From positions 1-64,000 of the forward strand of contig NZ_JADEVV010000010.1 of assembly GCF_015207985.1 (NCBI RefSeq): DNA of 64,000 nt, given 5' to 3'. Origin of the DNA: Synechocystis salina LEGE 00031. Its GTDB lineage: Bacteria > Cyanobacteriota > Cyanobacteriia > Cyanobacteriales > Microcystaceae. Positions 8,859-17,430 of the stretch are shown piece by piece. Both the position numbers and the translations under genes were made by a program. Under the pieces are notes generated by a model, which ran no database searches, was not told the DNA's origin, and saw only the letters and a program-made list of their open reading frames with translations. Positions within the stretch are counted from its first letter, which is position 1. Every line of letters starts with the position of its first letter.

Positions 8859-9393
8859 GCGCTGTAGTCTTTTGGATTAACTTCCAATGAGTCGGTAACT
8901 CAGGACCCATTTTTAAAAAGAGTCTTAAAATTGCTGGAGCCCTTATGGGACAAGTGTTGGGTCTATTTAATAGTTTGACTCCGAAGTCCTTGTGATGGGC
9001 TGATCTAAGCGGGGCTCATAGGATCAGCTCCCATTGTCCTTAGGTTTCCAAATTTGGTTATCGACTTTATTAATGGCATCGACCACTCCAACTATGCAGA
9101 GTTAATTGGTTGGTGTAATAAAACTATTTAGCCGATTGGTTTTAGCGGCAAGCTCTCGCTTTAGATAAACTAGTGGATCTACTGAACTTTTTGTCCAATA
9201 TGTTTCCATAGCTCCCCGCATACAGTGTTTCTTCGCTTGTTGAGCAAGATTTAATTTTTTTATATTAAATGCATATTAAATATGCTAAATTTTGATGTCA
9301 GTATCAAAAAGCAAATATTAAAAAGCTTTGATTGTCTAAATTTAGCTATCCGACAAGCAATGAACCCCTAACTGTTACCGCGAGGTTGACACC
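8859..9393. other. 535-bp intergenic region between flv2 and the metalloprotease gene
   Basis: No supported gene. The last 150 bases are AT-rich with near-repeats of ATATTAAAT / GCATATTAAATATGC (about 9260-9285), likely the promoter zone of the following gene. GCGAGG about ten bases before the ATG at 9394 may serve as a weak ribosome site. I saw no clear terminator for flv2. Confidence 0.4.
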
Positions 9394-12300
9394 ATGGACT
9401 CCCTCTCCGATCCCCTGCAATCGTTTCTAGACTTGGAGTTTGGGCTGAGGTTTTTATGGCCAAAGGAGAACCGGGTAGCCACATCTGAAATCGTTATGTC
9501 TCCCCTCTCCACCACCCTGAGATCTTTTCTGGACTTAGGGTTTGGACAGACAATTCTGGAACAGAATCAGAGCCAATTAGTCGCCGCCGAGGTCGTTGCC
9601 TCTCCGATCGCCATCTCCAATTGGAATGAAGGAAATCTTAGAAATTTTCTGGCTTGGGTTGGACCAATATTTCCCCTAGATCTGACAGTTGCGCTTGTAA
9701 ATTTGTCTAATGAAAACTCTATTTTTCATTTGGTCCCATTGCCAGATGTTCAGCCATTTAACGAGCCCAGTCCCCTCTTATCCGAAGAAAATGGGATCAA
9801 CGGGGAATTCGAGCTTGCGGCAATCTCTTTGCTCAATCGGGACGGATGGTTAGGAGAATCATCAAACCCATCCCACCTTTTGGCCAATTCCTCGGCTTCT
9901 TGTGCCTGTCCAGCCTGTGCAATGTTGATCACCCAAGCTCCAGTTGGTTACCAAGATGGCACAGCGTCAATCCCGCCCATAGCCTTTGATAAAACTTTTA
10001 AACTCCACAGTAATCCTTTTGCCAATCACACAATCTATCTAGATTTCGATGGTTATTTTATCGCCAGTTCCCAGTGGGAAAACGGAGGAGCCCTCCAGCT
10101 TCAGCCTTACTACAGTGGAAGCACATTTACCGATGCCAATAAAGAAGAAATCCAGAAAATATGGCAACGGGTTGCAGAAGATTTCGCGCCCTTTAATGTT
10201 AATGTCACCACCGAAGAACCCAATACAGAAGATTTGAAAAAGTCCGGTAGTGGAGATCAACGTTGGGGCATTCGTGTTGCCATGACCAGTAATTTAAACC
10301 TTGTCACGGGAAAAGCCATTACCAATGCAGGAGGCGGAGGCACAGCCTACTACAACAGTTTCAACTGGGCTACAGATGAAGTGGCGCTGGTTTTTAACCA
10401 AGGAGAATATGCCGGTGCGGAAACCGTTAGCCACGAAGTAGGCCATACCCTAAATCTCCGCCATGACGGAGGTAGCTATGGTAGCAATTCTAGCTATTAT
10501 GAAGGACATGGTTCCGGCGCAACGAGCTGGGGCACGATTATGGGTGCGCCTTTTATCAACGCCGATGAGAATGTTACCCAATGGAGCAAGGGTGAATACA
10601 TAGGCGCTAACAATACAGAAGACGATCTCGCTATCATCACCAGCAATGGCTTTAGCTACCGAGTCGATGATTACGGCAACACCTTGGCTTCTGCCTTTGA
10701 GTTAACCGGCAGCAATATTAGTACTTTCGGAATTATTGAACGCACAAGCGATATCGATTGGTTTAAGTTTGTCACTGGGGTTGGAAACATTAATTTCAAT
10801 ATCAACAACGCCTCTCGCGCTTATGTCGCCAATGGGGATGGCAGCTACACGACAGAATATCTAACTCCTCGGGGGCCAAATTTAGATATTTTTGCCAAAT
10901 TGTTCGACGCTTCTGGTAATTTGCTTGTCCAAAATAATCCTTCAGATTTACTGACCGCAAGTCTAAACTATACGATTACTACGGCCGGCACCTATTATTT
11001 GTCAATTGATGGAGTCGGTGTTGGTAATCCTTTCGCCAATCCCCCCTCTGGATATACCGAATACGCTAGTCTCGGCCAATATTTAATTACAGGAAGCGTT
11101 GTTCAGCCCACTACCAGTCCGGCAATTCTTGTTTCACCGACATCGGGTTTGACGACAACGGAAGCTGGAACACAGGCAAGCTTTACCGTAGTTTTGGCGA
11201 CCCAGCCCTCCGCTAATGTCACCATTGGAGTTAGTAGTAGCAATACTAACGAGGGAATAGTTAATGTAAACGCACTTACATTCACAAGTGCGAACTGGAA
11301 TGTTCCCCAGACTGTTACGATTACGGGAGTAGATGACAGTGTAGACGACGACAACGTTTCTTACACTATTGTTCTAGCTCCCGCTAGCTCCACTGACCCC
11401 GATTATGGTGGACTGGATGCAGCCAACGTAACCATTACCAATCAGGACAATGACACTGCTGGTATTTGGATTAGCAGTCCCAGCGCCAATAACACCACTG
11501 AAGATGGCGGAACAGTGACCTTTGCCGTCCACCTCAAGTCTAAACCAACCGCCGATGTTACTTTACCCATTAGCTCTAGCGATATTTCAGAAGGTGTAGT
11601 TAGTGCTTCTTCCCTCGTTTTTACCAGTGTTAATTGGAATATTTCCCAGATTGTAACGGTAACCGGTGTTAACGATGGGCAAACTGATGGTAATGTGTCC
11701 TACTCCATTGTGACAGGTACGGCATCCAGCATTGACGGCAAGTACAATGGTTTGAATCCTGATGATGTTGTCCTAGTCAATAACGATAATGAACCCACTC
11801 CAGTAACCATTTTTTCCGATAGCTTTGAAGTCTCGGAGTGGAACGGTCTATGGATCGAAGATAGTCAAAATGATTGGTTTCGTTCTACCCAAAGGGCCCG
11901 GGATGGTTCCCGTTCTGCAGAAGTGGATGGGACGGCGAATAATGCGACCCTAACTATTGCCCAACCCCTTAACCTCACTGCCTACAGCAGCGCCACCCTC
12001 TCGTTCTCTTGGTTCATCGAAAGTAACTGGGATAGTGGCGAATACATTGCCCTTGATTTTTGGAATGGCAGTAGCTGGCAAGAACAACAACGTTTAGCCG
12101 GCAATATCAGTCCGGAGAATGTTTGGCAGGATGTTTCCATTAATGTACCAATCTTAAGTAACTTCCAGTTCCGCTTCCGGGCTAGTGTCAGTAGTAGTAA
12201 CGAAGACGGTAACGTCGATAACGTTAAAATTACTGCCCTGCCTGCTGAGCAAAATACCTTTCCCCAAGCTTTTATTACTGGCAATACCTCGGTTAATGAA

Positions 12301-13359
12301 GGGGCAATTCTAGTCTTGTCGGGGGCTAACTCCACCGATAGTGATGGATCAATTACTCGCTATGACTGGGATTTTGATGGTGACGGTCAATATGACGACG
12401 CAACAGGCCCCAGTGTTAACTTCGCAACATCTAATAGTGGCATTGCTACCGTTGGATTACAAGTTACAGATAATCTTGGGGGGACAGCAAAGGCCAGCCA
12501 GATAATTACTGTCAACAACGTTGCCCCGATCGCCAACGCGGGTATTTCCCAGACAGGTTTTATCAACGTTCCCTTTGTCCTCTCTGGTGCAAATTCCACC
12601 GATCCAGGGAATGACATTATGACCTATGCCTGGGATTTGGATGCCGATGGCCACTACGATGATGGGACTGGTGTTGACACAACTTTTATTCCAACTCAGC
12701 CTGGCATCTATACCATTGGTCTTCAAGTTACCGATGCCGATGGCGCTTCCTCGACGGACACCACAACCATCACAGTTCAAGATAAGCCGGCAGAAAATCT
12801 ACTGTTCTACGACAGCTTTGAATTGTCGGAATGGAATGGGAACTGGGTTGAGGATAATCAGAATGATTGGTTTCGCTCTACCCAACGGGCCCGGGATGGA
12901 TCTCATTCAGCAGAGGTAGATGGACTAGCTAATAATGCCACTCTGACTATGGCTAGACCACTCAATTTAGCCGATTATAGTAGTGCTGTCCTCACTTTTT
13001 CCTGGTTCATCGAGGGAAATTGGGACTATGGCGAATACATTGCCCTAGACCTTTTTAATGGCAGTAACTGGACAGAGGTCAAACGTTTATCGGGTAATGT
13101 GGACCCGGAAAATAGTTGGCAAGATGTTTCCCTGGCTCTGCCTCTCAGTAATAGTTTCAATTTAAGGTTTCGGGCCACTGTTAGTAATAGCCTTGAAGAC
13201 GGCAACATTGATAATGTACGCATTGTCGGACTAGGCAGCGGCACTGCGGCTTCAGCCTACGGTTTGAACCTGGAAACACCGGAGACTGGGCTGTTTTCTC
13301 CCATGGGCTCCTATGGACAGGTCTTAGGAATAGGAGTGGATGGCCTACATCCCAGCTAG
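9394..13359 (+). CDS. Large multidomain extracellular metalloprotease (metzincin-like, PPC, Calx-beta-like, PKD, jelly-roll repeats)
   Basis: 1321 residues. A unique N-terminus contains an internal duplication (QSFLDLEFG near residue 10 and RSFLDLGFG near 42) and a cysteine cluster CACPAC near 170. The zinc site HEVGHTLNLRHD starts at residue 347 (HExxHxxxxxH). Next comes a bacterial pre-peptidase C-terminal domain (about 425-570), then two Calx-beta-like repeats (about 573-687 and 690-800; TEAGTQASFTVVL and TEDGGTVTFAVHL). Finally two near-identical beta-sandwich modules (about 806-949 and 1134-1281; both with NDWFRSTQRARDGS) flank two PKD domains (SITRYDWDFDGDG, IMTYAWDLDADG). There is no Sec signal; export by a type I system would be the usual solution, but no RTX repeats or transporter are seen. 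The stop codon directly abuts a tnpB relic. Substrate unknown. Confidence 0.85.
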   Translation: MDSLSDPLQSFLDLEFGLRFLWPKENRVATSEIVMSPLSTTLRSFLDLGFGQTILEQNQSQLVAAEVVASPIAISNWNEGNLRNFLAWVGPIFPLDLTVALVNLSNENSIFHLVPLPDVQPFNEPSPLLSEENGINGEFELAAISLLNRDGWLGESSNPSHLLANSSASCACPACAMLITQAPVGYQDGTASIPPIAFDKTFKLHSNPFANHTIYLDFDGYFIASSQWENGGALQLQPYYSGSTFTDANKEEIQKIWQRVAEDFAPFNVNVTTEEPNTEDLKKSGSGDQRWGIRVAMTSNLNLVTGKAITNAGGGGTAYYNSFNWATDEVALVFNQGEYAGAETVSHEVGHTLNLRHDGGSYGSNSSYYEGHGSGATSWGTIMGAPFINADENVTQWSKGEYIGANNTEDDLAIITSNGFSYRVDDYGNTLASAFELTGSNISTFGIIERTSDIDWFKFVTGVGNINFNINNASRAYVANGDGSYTTEYLTPRGPNLDIFAKLFDASGNLLVQNNPSDLLTASLNYTITTAGTYYLSIDGVGVGNPFANPPSGYTEYASLGQYLITGSVVQPTTSPAILVSPTSGLTTTEAGTQASFTVVLATQPSANVTIGVSSSNTNEGIVNVNALTFTSANWNVPQTVTITGVDDSVDDDNVSYTIVLAPASSTDPDYGGLDAANVTITNQDNDTAGIWISSPSANNTTEDGGTVTFAVHLKSKPTADVTLPISSSDISEGVVSASSLVFTSVNWNISQIVTVTGVNDGQTDGNVSYSIVTGTASSIDGKYNGLNPDDVVLVNNDNEPTPVTIFSDSFEVSEWNGLWIEDSQNDWFRSTQRARDGSRSAEVDGTANNATLTIAQPLNLTAYSSATLSFSWFIESNWDSGEYIALDFWNGSSWQEQQRLAGNISPENVWQDVSINVPILSNFQFRFRASVSSSNEDGNVDNVKITALPAEQNTFPQAFITGNTSVNEGAILVLSGANSTDSDGSITRYDWDFDGDGQYDDATGPSVNFATSNSGIATVGLQVTDNLGGTAKASQIITVNNVAPIANAGISQTGFINVPFVLSGANSTDPGNDIMTYAWDLDADGHYDDGTGVDTTFIPTQPGIYTIGLQVTDADGASSTDTTTITVQDKPAENLLFYDSFELSEWNGNWVEDNQNDWFRSTQRARDGSHSAEVDGLANNATLTMARPLNLADYSSAVLTFSWFIEGNWDYGEYIALDLFNGSNWTEVKRLSGNVDPENSWQDVSLALPLSNSFNLRFRATVSNSLEDGNIDNVRIVGLGSGTAASAYGLNLETPETGLFSPMGSYGQVLGIGVDGLHPS
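11806..12240 (+). repeat. Intragenic repeat unit, copy 1 (beta-sandwich module)
   Basis: Encodes the module containing FEVSEWNG, NDWFRSTQRARDGS and SFSWFIE. It is repeated at 12794-13235 with clear similarity at both protein and DNA level (for example the shared GGGCCCGGGATGG stretch). The two copies flank the PKD pair, so the arrangement suggests duplication within the gene. Confidence 0.8.
12794..13235 (+). repeat. Intragenic repeat unit, copy 2 (beta-sandwich module)
   Basis: Second copy of the module at 11806-12240: FELSEWNG, NDWFRSTQRARDGS, SFSWFIE and EDGNIDNVRI recur in the same order. It forms the C-terminal part of the metalloprotease. Confidence 0.8.
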
Positions 13360-13360
13360 T

Positions 13361-13990
13361 TGACATCCTCCAACCCGGCTAAAGCCGGGAGATTCCTAGA
13401 CTTCACAATCTAGGCTTTCTGCTTCATAGCTCGATGCTTTTCGGACTACCCTCGCCTGTTTTACTACAAACCCCTCTGGAATAGAACGGGTATAGTGCCA
13501 AACCACTTTGCCAATTTTGGGCAGTTTGACCCCCACCGCATCCACAGGATTTTTACCTAATTAAGGGAAAATAAAAGAGCGAAGATTATGACGCTTTTTG
13601 AATCGAGGCAAACCAAAACCTCTTTTGTGCATATCATCCCAAGCCCTATCCAACTTCCTCAAGGTTTGTTGAAGTATTTGGGAATGGGTGTTGGCTAATT
13701 CAGGAATGTGTTTTCTTGCCTCTGTTAAGCGTTTTGCTTGAACGTGGTAATCAGGAAAGGCTTCGTCCGCAGAGAGAATGTATTTCCCTCGAATCGAGCA
13801 AGCATTAACTGGAGACCTACGAGAAGCACACCAATCTTTACGTTCTTGCAGGGCATAGCTCCACACCTTGCGACAGATATTTAAGCTTTCCTCTATGTCC
13901 AGCACCTGTTGTGGAGTTGGTTTCAGCTTGTAGGCGTAGGTCATGGTTAACAAACCCACACTTTAGCTTACACAAGATGGTTTGTGCGTA
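13361..13990 (-). mobile_element. Eroded IS200/IS605-type (tnpB-only) element
   Basis: The right-end structure sits at 13361-13395: the palindrome CCCGGCT-AA-AGCCGGG (13374-13389) next to GACATCCTCC, the typical hairpin end of cyanobacterial IS605-group elements. It starts immediately after the stop codon of the metalloprotease gene. Inside is a decayed tnpB read on the minus strand. No tnpA was found. The left end should lie near 13950-13990 but its exact edge is uncertain. At about 0.6 kb the element is far shorter than an intact tnpB element of about 1.3-1.5 kb, so much of the gene is missing. Confidence 0.75.
13396..13944 (-). pseudogene. tnpB remnant (RNA-guided nuclease family) with nonsense mutation and internal deletion
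   Basis: Starting at ATG 13944 (MTYAYKLKPTPQQVLDIEES) the frame reads a normal TnpB N-terminus through CRKVWSYALQERKDW, LRKLDRAWDDM and GFGLPRFKKRHNLRSFIFP. It then meets TAA at 13561-13563, where a glutamine codon (FPQ) would fit. The same frame continues beyond the stop with LGKNPVDAVGVKLPKIGKV and WHYTRSIPEGFVVKQARVVR, again TnpB-like. It then jumps to a short C-terminus ending at TAG 13396-13398. The RuvC nuclease part and zinc finger are missing, so it cannot be active. Full TnpB proteins are around 400 residues; about 180 codons remain. Confidence 0.8.
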
Positions 13991-14119
13991 AAACTTGCAC
14001 CTGCCAATTAACGCCTTCCTGAAGTACCTCTAAGAATTGGGGCGAGAATAATTTCAAATTGAGTGAAACATTGTTTCTGTTTGTGATCAAACCCCTCATC
14101 CCTAGGAAATTGCCCATCT

Positions 14120-14416
14120 TTAGACGTCATAGATTCGTGCTTCAAGAGCACTGGGATTTTCGGTGCAGTAGTGGGTAAAGGAATTGTGTGGCGTGTTTTT
14201 GGGCAGAGATTTGTCAACCTGTTGCAATTCTTCAACGGTTTCCCAAGCAAGCACCGCATCTAGACTACCCAAGCCGTATATTTCAGTGATGCGGCGAGCA
14301 TGTTCTAAAGCGGCTTTAAGACGGTTGTCCAATGTCGTGGCTGAAACATTAACATTATCTGCCAATATTGTTGCGGGTTGAGGAGCTTTAACCGGGGTGA
14401 TAGTCAGGTAAGACAT
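14120..14416 (-). CDS. CP12-like protein lacking most redox cysteines
   Basis: 98 residues. CP12 is the small disordered regulator that clamps GAPDH and phosphoribulokinase in the dark when its two cysteine pairs oxidise. This protein keeps the CP12 core AWETVEEL (58-65; family AWD-VEEL) and the C-terminal layout SFTHYCTENPSALEARIYDV, which parallels EEYCDENPEALECRIYDD of classical CP12. But of the C-terminal cysteine pair only C84 remains (the partner is alanine 93), and the N-terminal pair is absent (YGLGSLDAVLAW where the family has a Cys...Cys loop). The N-terminal 45 residues are not recognisable. It is unlikely to be the housekeeping CP12. It lies alone between a tnpB relic and glmS. 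Homology is inferred by eye. Confidence 0.65.
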   Translation of the reverse strand: MSYLTITPVKAPQPATILADNVNVSATTLDNRLKAALEHARRITEIYGLGSLDAVLAWETVEELQQVDKSLPKNTPHNSFTHYCTENPSALEARIYDV

Positions 14417-14815
14417 GGCAATAACTACGTTTTTATGAACTGTCTCTAAGTTTATCTATAATTATTGGCAATGTAAATGCTAGATTGATATAAGATTCGA
14501 TTATCTTTCATTAACAAAATAAATCTTTGGCCTTGCTCGGAATTAATGCTTGCCCACCCTTGCCGAAGTTAAAAAGTTAACTCCCTAACCCATCGGAATT
14601 TGGGCCGTGGTCCGTGCCATGGGCCAGCAATCAATACAATCCCATCTGATGTCGATGTTGGGAGCATGGTCCGCTAATGTTCTAAGTCATTATGCAAGAG
14701 CGCATTGCTGTGGTAAGCCAACTTCCATAGAGTGGGACAGATTTGTCATTGGGCAGAGGGAAAAAGCTAAACTGGAGGGCAATTTGATCATTTTCACTAT
14801 CATTGGGGAATCTCC
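14417..14815. other. 399-bp intergenic region upstream of glmS
   Basis: No gene is supported. It separates the divergent CP12-like gene and glmS and must hold both promoters. The first 110 bases are AT-rich. I saw no glmS-ribozyme-like structure and no clear -35/-10 pair. Confidence 0.4.
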
Positions 14816-16711
14816 ATGTGTGGCATTGTTGGTTACATCGGCACCCAAACGGCGGTAAATATCCTCATTGAAGGGCTAGAACGCTTGGAATATAGAGGTT
14901 ATGACTCCGCTGGCATTGCTACGGTCACCGAAGAAAAAATTGAGTCGGTGCGGGCTAAGGGCAAACTATTTAACCTCAAGGAGAAGCTAGAAAACCACAG
15001 CAACTTTTCCCGCCTTGGCATTGGACATACCCGTTGGGCCACCCACGGTAAACCCGAGGAGCATAATGCCCACCCCCACTTGGATAACCAGCAACGCATC
15101 GCCGTTGTGCAAAATGGCATCATCGAAAATTACCAAACCCTGAGGGATCAGTTAAAGGAAAAGGGTTATCAGTTTTATTCGGAAACTGACACTGAGGTCA
15201 TTCCGATTTTAATCGCCGATATTCTCAAGGATTTGCCCGGCGATGACCCAGACAAAGCCCTGCTAGAAGCCATTGGCAAGGCGGTACACCAGTTAGAGGG
15301 AGCCTTTGCGATCGCCGTGTTGGATGCCCATTGCCCGGAACAGTTAATTGTGGCCCGACAGCAAGCCCCCTTAATTTTGGGATTTGGCCAGGGGGAATTT
15401 TTTTGTGCGTCCGATGTGACTGCCCTAGTGCCCCACACCAATACAGTGCTGTCGTTGGAGAATGGGGAAATTGCCAGGTTAACGCCCCTGGGGGTAGAAG
15501 TTTATGATTTCCAACTCAAAAGACTGCGGAAACTGCCCCGTACCCTAGACTGGAGTGCCACCACCGTTGAAAAACAGGGCTTTCGGCACTTTATGCTCAA
15601 GGAAATCTACGAGCAACCGGCCGTTGTCCGCACTTGCTTGGCAACTTATCTGAACGAACAATGGCGGGCCGCCGACCATCCCAGCCATAGTCCCGTATTC
15701 CTGGGCCTAGATCCCCAGTTGACCAAAAATCTACAACATATTCAAATTTTGGCCTGTGGCACCAGCTGGCATGCAGGCCTGGTGGGGAAATATTTACTAG
15801 AACAATTGGCCGGTATTCCCACCACAGTGCATTACGCTTCGGAATTTCGCTATGCGGCCCCTCCCCTAACGCCCCATACTCTCACCATTGGCGTGACTCA
15901 GTCGGGTGAAACAGCGGATACTTTGGCGGCCCTGGAAATGGAAAAACAGCGGCGCCTCACTTTGGAAGACGACTATAAACCTTTAATTTTGGGGATTACC
16001 AACCGTCCCGAAAGTACCCTGGCCACTATGGTTAATGAAATTATCAATACCCATGCTGGCATTGAAATTGGAGTGGCTGCCACCAAAACTTTCGTGGCCC
16101 AGGTGTTGGCATTCTACTTCCTCGCTCTGGACATCGCTTTTCAGCGGCACAGTCTGAGCCTGGAGGCCATAGAACACATTATGGTGGGTCTGCGACAATT
16201 GCCCGCCCAGATTGAAACTATTTTGGAACAACAGGGTAGTGCCATTGAAGCCCTAGCCCATGAATTTGCCGAAACCCAGGACTTTATTTTCTTAGGGCGG
16301 GGCATTAACTTTCCCATTGCCTTGGAAGGAGCCCTCAAGCTGAAGGAAATTAGTTATATCCATGCGGAAGGTTATCCTGCGGGGGAAATGAAACACGGCC
16401 CCATTGCCCTTTTGGATGCCAAAGTCCCAGTGGTGGCGATCGCCATGCCGGGGTCAGTCCATGACAAAGTAATTTCCAATGCCCAGGAGGCCAAAGCCAG
16501 GGATGCCAGGTTAATCGGAGTCACCCCCATGGACGACAACCAAGCCCGTTCTGTGTTCGATGATTTATTGTTGGTGCCCCACGTAGAGGAAATGCTCTCA
16601 CCCATTGTGGCTGTTATTCCCCTACAACTTTTGGCCTACCACATTGCTGCCCGCCGGGGCTTAGACGTGGATCAACCCCGTAATTTGGCCAAATCCGTCA
16701 CAGTGGAGTAG
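14816..16711 (+). CDS. glmS: GlmS: glutamine-fructose-6-phosphate aminotransferase (isomerizing)
   Basis: 631 residues. It makes glucosamine-6-phosphate from fructose-6-phosphate and glutamine, the entry step to UDP-GlcNAc for peptidoglycan and lipopolysaccharide. Start MCGIVGYIG places the catalytic Cys2 exactly behind the cleaved methionine, fixing the start codon. The glutaminase domain (about 1-240; GHTRWATHGKP, QNGIIENY) is followed by two SIS sugar-isomerase domains (CGTSWHAGL, TQSGETADTLAAL, EGYPAGEMKHGP). The C-terminus DQPRNLAKSVTVE is the canonical ending. Complete and normal. Equivalent to sll0220. Confidence 0.97.
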   Translation: MCGIVGYIGTQTAVNILIEGLERLEYRGYDSAGIATVTEEKIESVRAKGKLFNLKEKLENHSNFSRLGIGHTRWATHGKPEEHNAHPHLDNQQRIAVVQNGIIENYQTLRDQLKEKGYQFYSETDTEVIPILIADILKDLPGDDPDKALLEAIGKAVHQLEGAFAIAVLDAHCPEQLIVARQQAPLILGFGQGEFFCASDVTALVPHTNTVLSLENGEIARLTPLGVEVYDFQLKRLRKLPRTLDWSATTVEKQGFRHFMLKEIYEQPAVVRTCLATYLNEQWRAADHPSHSPVFLGLDPQLTKNLQHIQILACGTSWHAGLVGKYLLEQLAGIPTTVHYASEFRYAAPPLTPHTLTIGVTQSGETADTLAALEMEKQRRLTLEDDYKPLILGITNRPESTLATMVNEIINTHAGIEIGVAATKTFVAQVLAFYFLALDIAFQRHSLSLEAIEHIMVGLRQLPAQIETILEQQGSAIEALAHEFAETQDFIFLGRGINFPIALEGALKLKEISYIHAEGYPAGEMKHGPIALLDAKVPVVAIAMPGSVHDKVISNAQEAKARDARLIGVTPMDDNQARSVFDDLLLVPHVEEMLSPIVAVIPLQLLAYHIAARRGLDVDQPRNLAKSVTVE

Positions 16712-16839
16712 GTCACAAACCCTAGGTGATTGGTTGATGTCGGCGGAGCTCTGCTGCCAGAAAAAAGCTGTGGAACAATGGCAGGTAAACCCATTTATGT
16801 TCACCGGCAACTCGGTGTCGCAACTTCAAAATATCCCCT

Positions 16840-17394
16840 ATGACAAGCAAAAAATTTTCCTGGCCAAAAACAGTTATTGCCCTACTCTTAACCCTAGGTT
16901 TATGGCTAGGATTGGCCGATTTCCCCGCCTATGCCCTGGGGGGCACCCAACCCGCACTAGACCAACCTGCGCCCCTGTTCACCCTGCCCAGCACCACTGG
17001 CGAAGGGGAAATTAATTTGGCTGATTATCGGGGTCAATGGGTAGTGCTGTATTTTTACCCCCAGGACTTCACCCCCGGCTGTACTTTGGAAGCCCAACGT
17101 TTCCAGCGGGATTTGCCCAAATACCAAGCCCTCAATGCCCAGGTAATTGGTGTGAGTGTGGACGATTTAGATTCCCATGAAGCTTTTTGTGATGCGGAGG
17201 GACTTAAGTTTCCCCTCTTGGCAGACTCCGATGGGGCGGTGATTAAAGCCTATGGCTCTTGGCTGAGTGGCATGGCCCTGCGGCATACCTACGTCATCGA
17301 TCCCGAGGGTATGTTGCGGGAAAGATTTCTCGGCGTCAGACCCGCCACCCACAGTGAAGAAGTTTTAGCCCGCCTAGAAGAATTGCAAGCCTAG
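16840..17394 (+). CDS. Peroxiredoxin of the PrxQ/BCP group with export signal
   Basis: 184 residues. A signal peptide (hydrophobic stretch about residues 9-25, cleavage near AYALGG) precedes a thioredoxin-fold peroxiredoxin. The peroxidatic cysteine lies in FTPGCTLEAQRFQ; the usual resolving cysteine five residues later is absent here (L-E-A-Q-R), so a one-cysteine mechanism or a more distant partner such as the Cys in AFCDAEG is possible. It reduces peroxides with electrons from thioredoxin, here probably in the lumen or periplasm. The second PrxQ at 34063-34545 has no signal, so the two serve different compartments. Equivalent to sll0221. Confidence 0.88.
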   Translation: MTSKKFSWPKTVIALLLTLGLWLGLADFPAYALGGTQPALDQPAPLFTLPSTTGEGEINLADYRGQWVVLYFYPQDFTPGCTLEAQRFQRDLPKYQALNAQVIGVSVDDLDSHEAFCDAEGLKFPLLADSDGAVIKAYGSWLSGMALRHTYVIDPEGMLRERFLGVRPATHSEEVLARLEELQA

Positions 17395-17430
17395 GCGATC
17401 GCCATTTTTGTTCAACAAATTTCCAGGGTT

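Noticed and set aside
14607-14858. 83-codon frame upstream of glmS
   Set aside because: Overlaps the glmS start in another frame, no conserved residues.
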